Source: an uncultured Flavobacteriaceae bacterium (GTDB lineage: Bacteria > Bacteroidota > Bacteroidia > Flavobacteriales > Flavobacteriaceae). Taken from it: DNA of 64,000 nucleotides. A program made the translations under genes and the position numbers. The stretch lies in contig CANNBV010000001.1 in the NCBI GenBank assembly GCA_947502975.1, positions 992,001 to 1,056,000 on the forward strand. Reading direction: 5' to 3'. The notes below the pieces were generated by a model. It made no database searches and had not been told where the DNA came from. It worked only from the letters and a program-made list of their open reading frames with translations. Positions 37,049 to 46,000 of this stretch are shown here, in pieces (the first letter of the stretch is position 1; each line of letters opens with the position of its first letter).

Positions 37049-37726
37049 ATGTCAAATACAATATTAAAATTAAGTCAGGCTACACGAGAAGTTAACTCAG
37101 GAAGTAATAAAATAGCATTATTAGATAACCTGAATATGGAAGTTAAAGAAGGTGAATTTATATCGCTAATGGGACCTTCTGGTTCTGGTAAATCAACCTT
37201 GTTAAACTGTATTGGGATGCTAGATAATTTTACTGACGGCGGATATGTGTTTTTAGGGGAGCCTGTGCATAGCATGAAAGAGCGTAACAGGTCTAAACTA
37301 TATAAAGAATACATAGGTTTTGTATTTCAAGCGTATCATCTTATTGATGAACTTAACGTTTGGGAAAATATTGAAACGCCTTTGTTGTATAAAAATATAA
37401 AGTCTTCTGAACGTAAAGCTTTAGTGGCAGACATGTTAGACCGCTTTAATATTGTGGGTAAAAAAGATCTGTTTCCGATTCAATTAAGTGGAGGGCAACA
37501 GCAGTTGGTTGGCATTGCTAGAGCTTTGATAGGAAGCCCAAAACTGATTTTAGCTGATGAACCAACAGGTAATTTAAACTCAAAACAGAGTACGGAAATT
37601 ATGGAGTTGTTTTCAGAGTTAAATAAACAAGGCGTCACAATTATTCAAGCAACACATTCTGAGAAGAATGCATCTTATGGTTCAAGAATTATCAATTTAC
37701 TCGACGGTAAAATAGTTTCAGAATAA
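37049..37726 (+). CDS. ABC transporter ATPase 2 (MacB/LolD type, altered motifs)
   Basis: This ATPase has 225 residues, exactly as long as ATPase 1. Walker A (GPSGSGKST), Q-loop (VFQAYH), signature (LSGGQQQ), Walker B (LILADEP) and switch His (ATHSEKN) are present. Two normally invariant positions differ: the residue after LSGGQQQ is Leu instead of Arg (QQQLVGIARA), and the D-loop reads GNLNS instead of GNLDS. These sit at the ATPase dimer interface, so activity or pairing may be altered. It lies 10 bp after the head-GIN gene and 7 bp before the TolC-like gene, with no permease of its own in this operon. It must therefore act with permeases of the array or elsewhere. Confidence 0.95.
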   Translation: MSNTILKLSQATREVNSGSNKIALLDNLNMEVKEGEFISLMGPSGSGKSTLLNCIGMLDNFTDGGYVFLGEPVHSMKERNRSKLYKEYIGFVFQAYHLIDELNVWENIETPLLYKNIKSSERKALVADMLDRFNIVGKKDLFPIQLSGGQQQLVGIARALIGSPKLILADEPTGNLNSKQSTEIMELFSELNKQGVTIIQATHSEKNASYGSRIINLLDGKIVSE

Positions 37727-37733
37727 AGAAATC

Positions 37734-39152
37734 ATGATACAGAAAAAATTAATAATCGCCCTAATAGTTTTGACGGGTTGGGTAACATATGGCCAAGACC
37801 TGGGTTCTAAAAGTTTTTCATTAGAAGAATGTATAGCCATAGCATTAGAGAATAATTTGGATTTGAAATCGACCAATTTAAGAGCTAATGCAGCAAAAGT
37901 GAATCACCAACAGTCTAAAGCAAGTTTGTTGCCAAGCATCAATGGGAATTTTAATTTAGGGGTAAATGATGGAAGGAGTATCGACCCTTTCACAAATGAT
38001 TTTATCAATCAAGAGTTAACATTTTCTAATATGGGCTTAAGCTTAAATATGACTGTGTTTAATGGGTTTCGACTATTAAATGCAGCAAAACGAAATCGCT
38101 TAAATAGAGAAGCTTCAGAACTAGAAATTGAAGCTGCTAAGCAAGATTTAGTCCTAAATGTTACATTGGCATATTTACAAGTTTTAAATAATAAAGCTGT
38201 ATTAGAACTCACAAAACAGCGTTATCAAGCGACTAAAAAGCAACTAGCTATTCAAAAAGATTTCTATGACAATGAATCAGGAAACCCTGCAGATTACGCT
38301 GATATTTTAGGACAAATTGCAAATGATGAGACCAGTATTTTGGTGTCGGAATCAAACCTAAACAATGCAAAACTTAGTCTTCTGCAATTAATGAACTTAC
38401 AAAATGTTACCGAAGTAGATACTAAAGCGATTATGTTGGATTTAGAAAAATATGAATTGTCCGCGGATGAAGTTTATACGGCTGCTTTAGAAAGTTTAGC
38501 AACATTTCAAGCCAATGAATTACGTATTGAGGCAGCTAAAAAAGGTGTTAGTATGGCTAAAGCACAATTTACTCCAGAAATATCTGTTTTCAGTGGTGTT
38601 AATACAAATTATTCTAGTGCAGCAGAAATTTTCTCATCAACAGGAACAAGTATTGTTGAAACTGGAGACTTTGTAACTGTTGGTGGACAAGATTTTTCAG
38701 TAATGACAGAAGAAACAACGTTTGCTGCTGAGAGTATTAGTTATGATGATCAGTTAGATAATAATTTAAATACCGTAATTGGTGTATCTGTAAGCGTACC
38801 ATTGTTTAACAGTTTTAGAGCCAAAAGTAATGTAGCTATAGAAAAGATTAGGGTACAAGAATCTATTTTGGAGCTAGAACGCACACATATAGATATTAAG
38901 AATACCATTGCTCAGGTACACTTTGATATGGAAGCCGTTTATAATCGTTATCAAAGCATTCAAAAACAAGTTGAAGCTTATGAAGAATCATATCGCATAA
39001 ATGAAATACGATTTAACAATGGTGTTTCTAACTTTTTAAACTATGTGACTAGTAAAAACAACTTAGATAATGCGAAAGTAAATCTAACAAATGCAAAGTA
39101 CGAATACTTATTATTAGTGAAGGTGCTTAACTATTACAGAGGGAATTTGTAG
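37734..39152 (+). CDS. TolC-family outer-membrane efflux channel
   Basis: The 472-residue protein has a signal peptide (MIQKKLIIALIVLTGWVTYG) and two OEP/TolC repeats: residues about 25-220 (SLEECIAIALENNLDLKSTN; long helices) and about 245-470 (helical regions plus beta strands, FNSFRAKSNVAIEKIRVQE). A spacer rich in Thr, Ser and Gly (about 285-335) fits an outer-membrane barrel strand loop. TolC-like trimers form the exit duct for tripartite pumps. It is the only outer-membrane channel in the locus, so together with the adaptor at 11839 it presumably completes the export path. Last gene of the second sigma-54 operon; I see no strong terminator after it. Confidence 0.94.
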   Translation: MIQKKLIIALIVLTGWVTYGQDLGSKSFSLEECIAIALENNLDLKSTNLRANAAKVNHQQSKASLLPSINGNFNLGVNDGRSIDPFTNDFINQELTFSNMGLSLNMTVFNGFRLLNAAKRNRLNREASELEIEAAKQDLVLNVTLAYLQVLNNKAVLELTKQRYQATKKQLAIQKDFYDNESGNPADYADILGQIANDETSILVSESNLNNAKLSLLQLMNLQNVTEVDTKAIMLDLEKYELSADEVYTAALESLATFQANELRIEAAKKGVSMAKAQFTPEISVFSGVNTNYSSAAEIFSSTGTSIVETGDFVTVGGQDFSVMTEETTFAAESISYDDQLDNNLNTVIGVSVSVPLFNSFRAKSNVAIEKIRVQESILELERTHIDIKNTIAQVHFDMEAVYNRYQSIQKQVEAYEESYRINEIRFNNGVSNFLNYVTSKNNLDNAKVNLTNAKYEYLLLVKVLNYYRGNL

Positions 39153-39269
39153 TTTCTTACCTTAATGAATTCTATACCTCATTACAAAATACATCTTACA
39201 CAAATTTTATGATATAAATAGATTTAAATTATATCTAAACTTTTTTTCAAACCCTTAATCGAGGTAAAT

Positions 39270-39298
39270 TACTTTTGGCTTATTTTCTGTTACTTTTG
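39270..39298 (+). promoter_or_regulatory. Candidate housekeeping promoter(s) of the TPR kinase gene
   Basis: Two TACTTTTG sequences (39270-39277 and 39291-39298) fit the Bacteroidota -7 consensus TAnnTTTG and lie 21 bp apart. The first has TTTC 21 bp upstream (39245-39248) as a possible -33 element. The ATG is at 39337. Which of the two is used cannot be decided. Confidence 0.45.
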
Positions 39299-39336
39299 TA
39301 TCTTTTACTTCTGAAATTTACAACAGAAAATAATAT

Positions 39337-41358
39337 ATGATTATAAAACAATATTTATTTATAATTCTTCTTTTTTTAGGATTATCTATAAATGCGCAGA
39401 GCAATGATTTTGAAAAGAATATTACTGAATTAGAATTAAAAATTAAACAATCAGTAAACGCTGAACACCTTAAATGGTTGGACAGCCTAACCACTTTAGT
39501 AGAATTTGATGAAGCACTTAAATATGATTCTATAGCAAGAGAAACCATTACATATGCTTTAAAGTTAGATTCCTTAAATATTGCAACAAGAAATACAAGT
39601 AAACTCATTCATTACCATAGTAATATAATGGGAGATTCTGAAGAAGGGTTGCGAATATTTAAAGATTTTTTGAATACTATAGAATCAGTAACATCTAATG
39701 CTATTAAGGGAAGGTTTTATCTCTATGGTGCAGATTCATATGCAGGTCAGGTTGATTTTGATATGGCTTTTAAATATTATGATCTAGCTAGAGATTGGGC
39801 ATCGAAAGCAAATAATCAGTTGTTGTTGGGAACTATAGCTTTAAAAACTGGAGGTGTTTTAATGGAAATGGGCGAAGCAGTTGATGCCTCAAAACACATT
39901 CAGGATGCTATTAGAATTTTTGCCATAGAGAAAGATACATTAAACTTAATAAATGCTAAAAATGACATTTCAATTTTATACAGTCAAAATGCATTTTATA
40001 GAGAAGCAGAAAAAGAGCGTAATGAAGCCATAGCTTTATCAAATACGTTTAAAGAAGACACCGCAGTATCACTACTGTATTATAACGCAGCGGCAGATTA
40101 TAGATTAATTGATGATCAAGAAAAGCGAATATCAAATTTAAAGTTAGCACTGAAGCATAACAATTCTGAGTTCAGGCGTTTTTATGAACCTTTCTTTTTG
40201 TGTGATTTAACGATAGCTTTGGCAGAAAATGATAGTATAGAAAAAGCAGAACAGTATTTCAATAAAATCAAGAGTGATCCAGATACATACTCCGAAGGTA
40301 TTCAAAAAGAGATGTATATTGAAGTTCTAAAACAAATAGCTTTAGGGAAAAATCAGTTTAAAGAAGCTATTGATTATGGGAAACAGCATTTAGAATTAAA
40401 AAAGGTTCACAAAGGGTATGTAGAAATAATGAATGCTGAAAAATTTTTGTCAAATGTTTACAAAAATACTAATGATAATAGAAACTCTGAAAAACACTTA
40501 ATTAATTACTATAAAATAAAAGACTCCATATCTAAAGTTCAAAATGTTAAGTCATTAACCTATTACCAAACACTTTACGAAACCGAAAAGCGCGATTTAA
40601 AAATACAGGCGCAAGAAGCAGACATAGCCTTATTAGATGAACAAAATAAAGTAAAAAACCAATGGCTATTATTTGGAGGTTTAGGGCTTTTAGCAGTATT
40701 TGGCATTGTCTTGTTATGGCGTTCTAGAAACGCAGCGAGAAAACGCGAACAATTGCAAGAACAGTTTTCTCAAGATCTTTTAAACGCGCAAGAAGAAGAA
40801 CGCACAAGGGTATCTAAAGATTTACATGATAGTGTGGGGCAGCAGCTGACATTAATTAAAAAGAAGGCTCAGAATTTGGAACAAGAAGAACTATCAGCGA
40901 TGACAAATAATGCTCTTGAAGAGGTAAGAAGTATATCAAGAGGATTATTCCCAGCGACGTTAAAGCAATTAGGTGTAACAGAAAGTATTCAACAATTATT
41001 AAATGATTTAGATGAAGAAACCGATATGTTTTTTTCTGTAGAGATTGATGATATTGATAACGAATTTAATGAAACAGAAACACTTAATTTGTATAGATTT
41101 ATTCAAGAAACAGTAACAAATGCTTTAAAACATGCCAAGGCTAAAACACTAACCGTAAACATTACAAAACATAAAAATAGTGTAGACGTTTTAATAAAAG
41201 ACAATGGTGTAGGTTTTGATAATGTGGCGTCAGTAAAACAACATAGCCTAGGTTTAAAAACTATAGCAGAACGCATACGCATGTTAAAAGGTACACTATC
41301 AATAAAAAGTAAAAAAGAAGAAGGAACGCTGGTTCTAGCTCAAATACCAATAGTATAA
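39337..41358 (+). CDS. TPR-containing sensor histidine kinase (HisKA_3/NarX type)
   Basis: The 673-residue protein starts with a signal-like segment (MIIKQYLFIILLFLGLSINA), then a periplasmic helical region of TPR-like repeats (about 60-385), a coiled-coil linker, one membrane helix near 448-465 (WLLFGGLGLLAVFGIVLLW), a HisKA_3 dimerisation box with phosphoacceptor His near 496 (RVSKDLHDSVGQQL), and a HATPase domain (FIQETVTNALKHA; DNGVGFD; GLKTIAERI). Such TPR kinases with a LuxR-type partner are a typical Bacteroidota design. The partner regulator starts 2 bp after the stop codon. The operon of secreted proteins that follows is the likely target. The sensed signal is unknown. Confidence 0.93.
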   Translation: MIIKQYLFIILLFLGLSINAQSNDFEKNITELELKIKQSVNAEHLKWLDSLTTLVEFDEALKYDSIARETITYALKLDSLNIATRNTSKLIHYHSNIMGDSEEGLRIFKDFLNTIESVTSNAIKGRFYLYGADSYAGQVDFDMAFKYYDLARDWASKANNQLLLGTIALKTGGVLMEMGEAVDASKHIQDAIRIFAIEKDTLNLINAKNDISILYSQNAFYREAEKERNEAIALSNTFKEDTAVSLLYYNAAADYRLIDDQEKRISNLKLALKHNNSEFRRFYEPFFLCDLTIALAENDSIEKAEQYFNKIKSDPDTYSEGIQKEMYIEVLKQIALGKNQFKEAIDYGKQHLELKKVHKGYVEIMNAEKFLSNVYKNTNDNRNSEKHLINYYKIKDSISKVQNVKSLTYYQTLYETEKRDLKIQAQEADIALLDEQNKVKNQWLLFGGLGLLAVFGIVLLWRSRNAARKREQLQEQFSQDLLNAQEEERTRVSKDLHDSVGQQLTLIKKKAQNLEQEELSAMTNNALEEVRSISRGLFPATLKQLGVTESIQQLLNDLDEETDMFFSVEIDDIDNEFNETETLNLYRFIQETVTNALKHAKAKTLTVNITKHKNSVDVLIKDNGVGFDNVASVKQHSLGLKTIAERIRMLKGTLSIKSKKEEGTLVLAQIPIV

Positions 41359-41360
41359 TT

Positions 41361-41999
41361 ATGGAAATTTCTGTTTTAGTTGCCGATGACCACCCGATGT
41401 TACTCAAAGGTTTAGTAGATGAACTTAAATCGTTTAATTATAATGTTATTTCTTCAGTAGAAAATGGAGCAAAAGCTTTAGATGATATTATGTCATTGCA
41501 ACCAGATATTGCCATTTTGGATATAGAAATGCCTTTGTTATCAGGTTTTGAAGTCATTCAAAAATGTTTGGATAAGCAACAAACCACAAAGTTTATAATC
41601 CTGACATCTCATAAACAAAAAGGCTTTATTTCAAAAGCACAAAAACTTAATATACAAGGTTATATTTTAAAAGATGAACCATCAATCGAACTCCATAAAT
41701 GCATTCAGGAAGTTTATAAAGGCGGCACATACTTTAGCTCAGAATTCAATAAAATACTTCAAAATCAGATTTCACCAGAAATTGAGAAAATTAAATTCTT
41801 AAGCCCTTCAGAGCGTACCATTGTTCGTTTAGTAGCACAAGGGAAATCTTCTAAAGAAATTGGAGAATTATTAAGTATATCCAGTAGAACTGTAGAAAAA
41901 CACCGCTCCAATATCATCCAAAAATTAGACCTTTCAAACGAAATGGATGCCCTTAGTTCTTGGGCTCAGGAGCATAAAGAGCTTATACTTTCGATATAA
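41361..41999 (+). CDS. LuxR/NarL-family response regulator
   Basis: The 212-residue protein has a receiver domain (acidic pair DD at 9-10, phosphoacceptor D54 in ILDIEMP, K in ILKDEPS) and a C-terminal LuxR-type helix-turn-helix (LSPSERTIVRLVAQGKSSKE then ISSRTVEKHRSNIIQKL, residues about 148-190). It pairs with the kinase encoded 2 bp upstream. Three TACGTA palindromes begin 30 bp after its stop and in front of the tail-collar-like gene, which makes them plausible binding sites. No strong terminator separates it from the next operon. Confidence 0.95.
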   Translation: MEISVLVADDHPMLLKGLVDELKSFNYNVISSVENGAKALDDIMSLQPDIAILDIEMPLLSGFEVIQKCLDKQQTTKFIILTSHKQKGFISKAQKLNIQGYILKDEPSIELHKCIQEVYKGGTYFSSEFNKILQNQISPEIEKIKFLSPSERTIVRLVAQGKSSKEIGELLSISSRTVEKHRSNIIQKLDLSNEMDALSSWAQEHKELILSI

Positions 42000-42028
42000 A
42001 TTCGGTAAGCAACTTTCATATCAAACGC

Positions 42029-42064
42029 TACGTAGGGCTACGTAGTATTTGCAAGTGGTACGTA
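42029..42064 (+). promoter_or_regulatory. Three helically phased TACGTA palindromes
   Basis: TACGTA occurs at 42029-42034, 42039-42044 and 42059-42064, so the starts are 10 and 20 bp apart, one and two helical turns. The first two are extended to CTACGTAG. The cluster lies 93-128 bp before the ATG of the secreted-protein operon and just after the LuxR-type regulator gene. Confidence 0.6.
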
Positions 42065-42091
42065 TTGTTATAGACTACCCCTAGTTATACC

Positions 42092-42119
42092 TTGCACTAG
42101 CATTGGATGTATATCCTTG
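42092..42119 (+). promoter_or_regulatory. Candidate promoter of the secreted-protein operon
   Basis: TTG (42092-42094) and TATCCTTG (42112-42119, one mismatch to TAnnTTTG) are separated by 17 bp, and the ATG lies 37 bp downstream at 42157. The TACGTA cluster is immediately upstream, in a normal position for an activator. Confidence 0.4.
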
Positions 42120-42156
42120 TCTCAAAAAAAGAGTATAACGAATTAACAACATAACC

Positions 42157-43071
42157 ATGAAAACAAAATTTACACTTTTAACGTTATTAATGCTTTTTAC
42201 AACAACGTTTAACTATGCACAAACCTCTGCAGAAATAGCAGATATAGCTGTACAAGGTATAGCAAGAGATGGCAATAATACAGCTAAAACAAATGCTACT
42301 ATTTCTTTAACGTTTGAGTTGTATTATTTAGATGCCAATAACGGTAATACTAAAGTAGTTATTGGTAATCCAGAAACTGTTAATTTGACGACAGATGCCT
42401 TTGGCGTGTTTTCACATATTATAAGTCCAGCGGCAACTAATAATCCCATATTTGCAAACCAACAGGTGTATTTAAAAATAAGTGAAGGGCAACAGGTCAT
42501 TTCAGAAGAAAAGTTAAAACACGTGCCTTATGCTATAGCCGCCAATAACGGGGTGCCAACTGGGGCTATTATGCCTTTTGTAGGAACAACAGCTCCAACA
42601 GGCTGGGTGTTATGCGATGGGAGGTCTTTAGTAGGAATCAATGGCTCACAAAAACTTATTGACTTGTTGGGCAGTAACAATGCCCCAAATTTACAGGCCA
42701 TGTATTTGCGAGGTGCCGGTTCTCAAGCTTATGGAGGTACCAGTTATGCTGGCATCGCTTTAGGAGTTAAACAAAAGGATGGCTTTCAATCTCATAATCA
42801 TACAGCGGGAAGCTTAGAAGCGGCCAATGCGGGGCAGCATACACATGATTTAAGACAACCTTTTCGTTTCTTTGAACCTAGAAATGGGGGTAGTTCTGGA
42901 GCCACAAATGCTTTTCAAAACCAATCTGCTGCTGGAACAGGAACAGTTAATGATGGTGCCCTAGCAGCTGGCATTCATTCTCATCAAATCACAGGACTAA
43001 CCGGGGCTACAGGTACACTAGGTGAAACACGTCCTGTAAGTTACGGTGTTAACTACATCATTAAACTATAA
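42157..43071 (+). CDS. Secreted phage-tail-collar-like protein
   Basis: The 304-residue protein has a signal peptide (MKTKFTLLTLLMLFTTTFNYA). Residues about 20-125 form a beta domain (VQGIARDGNNTAKTNATISL). From about 140 it carries a tail-collar (Mdp-like) domain: PTGAIMPFVGTTAPTGWVLC, LCDGRSL, then NLQAMYLRGAG, QSHNHTAGS and the typical end RPVSYGVNYIIKL. The conserved His residues (HNH, HTH, HSH) fit metal-linked tail-fibre folds. It is encoded 11 bp before the giant LamG protein and probably shares its regulation. A host-encoded surface protein rather than a prophage gene is likely, because no other phage genes are near. Confidence 0.85.
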   Translation: MKTKFTLLTLLMLFTTTFNYAQTSAEIADIAVQGIARDGNNTAKTNATISLTFELYYLDANNGNTKVVIGNPETVNLTTDAFGVFSHIISPAATNNPIFANQQVYLKISEGQQVISEEKLKHVPYAIAANNGVPTGAIMPFVGTTAPTGWVLCDGRSLVGINGSQKLIDLLGSNNAPNLQAMYLRGAGSQAYGGTSYAGIALGVKQKDGFQSHNHTAGSLEAANAGQHTHDLRQPFRFFEPRNGGSSGATNAFQNQSAAGTGTVNDGALAAGIHSHQITGLTGATGTLGETRPVSYGVNYIIKL

Positions 43072-43082
43072 ACTATAGGACG

Positions 43083-46000
43083 ATGAGAAAAAAAATACTA
43101 ACCCTGTGTTTAGGGTTCCTGGTCTCAGGGCTCTGGGCACAACAAGATGATGGTGCCAAAATGGTTACCACATCGCAGGCCGTACAAAACAATGGTTATA
43201 CCATTCAAGTTGGTGTACCTTATTTGGGAACCAGTAATGTTGCCAACAATACAGATGCCCGTTTTCCATGGGACATATTATACATTTTTGGAACATTTGC
43301 AGAGGAATCTTTTGATGTGTCTAAAGGCTATTTCGGCGATAAAGTACTGCTGCAATGGGAGCTAAGGAATAACTTCAATTTAATTACAACCATAGAAATA
43401 TCACGTAGAGAACTAGGAAGTGTAACGCCATTTCAATTTATAGGAAGTGTGTCTCCCAATGATACACAATACGAAGATAAATATGTAGATGGTGGCGTAC
43501 TGTATGAATATAAAGTATTAGCAAAAGGTGTAAGCCAAACAGAAGAATTATATACCAATTTTATTACAGGTATAGGGTTTAGAAACCCAACAGCCATAGT
43601 AACAGGTAACGTAAGTTATAAAGGGGGCAACCCGGTGCAAAATGTAACCGTTACAGCAGAGTCTGATGGCAGCGTTGTAAGTTACGGCAGTGGTTTAATT
43701 ATTCCGGGGTCTAATCAGTTAGAAATATTAAATCTTAACAAACCTATAGCAACACAAACTACGTTGCAAGCGTGGGTACGTCCGGATGAGCCTTATACAA
43801 ACGATAGTGGTGATGCCATTAGACTATTTAGGCTTAATGAGTCAAACGGAAATAATATTGATATTACCGTTAATTTAAAAGAAACCTCTAAAACTTTAGA
43901 AGTTAGTATTGGAGGAAACCTTCATATTATTCAAAACGTTTACCCATCTGGAGATATAGATGCTCGAGGGAATGATATCATGATACCGGTATCAGATTTT
44001 AACAGCAATTTTGTACATATTACTGCTCAGTTAGAAGATAATAAAGAGCCTTTATTGTTTATAAATGGGCGCCCTATGACTGCGGCTTATAGGGATGCAG
44101 CACATGCTGCCAGAGCTGAAGTAGATGATGAAGATACCTCACCATATTTAGAAATAACGGTTCTAACAGTAACAACAAGGTTTAATGTAGGAAGTGCCGA
44201 TTGGAACAATGTACTTGTGGGAGGTGGTAAAACCGCATTAATTGACGAAATACGTGTTTGGAAAAGTATAGAAGACGCTTCAGATATTCGTACCGATTAT
44301 AAGCGATACATAAGCGGAAACGACCCAGATTTGGTCGTGTATTTAAGTGCTAACGAAAATACAGGAGGCTATGCTTATGATGCCTCAAGAAATGGATTCA
44401 ATTACAACAAAAATCACGGTAGTTTAAACATCCAGGGTATAAGTAACGATATCTCTTTTGTGTCTGGCGCAGGAAATATTCCATCGTCCAGCCAACTAGG
44501 CATTTTGGGAGTTACCGATGTTAACGGTAATTATGAAATCAATGCGATTCCTTATACAGGAACAGGCGAATCATTTAAAATCACACCAAGTTTTGGGCAG
44601 CATAAATTTGAGCCCAATCAGCAATTGGTATTTTTAGGTGAAGGGTCTGAAGTGGTCAATAAAATAGATTTTACAGATACCTCATCCTTTATTTTTAAAG
44701 GCAAAATATTATATGATACCAGAGGTGTGTTTCCATCCTTTGTTGATATAAATGGTGGTGTTTTAGGTGGTCTTAGTGATGGTGATGAGTATATAAGTGG
44801 AGGGGCTGGTATTTTAGATGAAACGTATAATCAATATGAACAAAACGGTAATTTTTACAATAAAGGAGAATATTGGTTAAATGATTTAAACGATGCCGAT
44901 GCGACTAATGACCGTTTAGAACGTTATGCGCGTATTCCGGTAGCAGGCGCCAACATTTATATAGATGGCAATATTGTTTTAGATGAAAATAATGTCCCTA
45001 TAGAATCGGATAGCGAAGGTAATTTTGATATTAGTGTACCCATTGGAAATCATTTTATTCGTGTTGCTAAAACTGGACATGATTTTACTTATGAAGGTAG
45101 GTTCCCAGCAGAAACAGGCACCTTCCAAGAGTTCTTTGAAGATGCTCAGGAACAGGTAGTATTTATAGATGAAACACGTGTTACTGCTGTTGGTCGTGTA
45201 GTTGGCGGCTCTGTAGAAGCTCAAAAACCAATAGGGTTTGGAGAAAACGGCTTATTTGAAGTGCCTTATTCGGCTCCAGATGGAGATACAACGTTACGAG
45301 TGAGTTCTAAAAACAATATTGGAACAGCAACTATCACTTTAGAATTACCAGGAAGTGTATCGGATGTTACAAAGTTTGAGTTTCAAACCAATGAAAATTC
45401 AGGAGAATATCGTATTCAGGTAATGCCACTTAATTATGAAATTGTTGGTGGTAGTGGTTTACAAATTTCTAATGCCACTATTGGTACAAGCATAATAGCA
45501 GCAGGGACTAAGGAAACTGTTACTTTTGCAAGTATTCCTCCATTATTAACTCCCGAATTTAAATATCCAGATGATACAATACTTCAAGGAGACCCCTATC
45601 ATTTTGATAAAAGTTTTATTTACAGATCAACACCAGTATTAAGAGTTACAGACCAAACGTCTGAAAGCGAACTTGTATTAAAAGATGTGAATGGTATTGA
45701 CCAAACCATAAGCACTGCAGGAATAAAACATCCAAACGGATCAGGAGATGATGTGCTCATTTATCAACAGTTTTCAAATTATGAAATTGTTTTAAGTACG
45801 TTTGAACGCTATTTGAATAATGATGATCTTAATAATATTGTTGAAGATATTGTACCCATTGTAGATGGTCAGCTCAGTATAACTAATAATTTGGCGATAC
45901 CAGAATCAGAGCTCACAGAGACTGATCCTAATGACAATAGTATTACCAGGTACTCATTTATTGGAGGTGTTCCTAATACCAATACGCCTTTTACACGTAA

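Noticed and set aside
42028-42045. CTACGTAGGGCTACGTAG as a terminator of the LuxR-type regulator operon
   Set aside because: It can fold but has no T-run, and the third TACGTA at helical spacing fits a protein-binding array better.
42157-43071. Tail-collar gene as part of a prophage
   Set aside because: There are no capsid, terminase, integrase or lysis genes nearby; the protein has a Sec signal and lies in a T9SS-linked operon.
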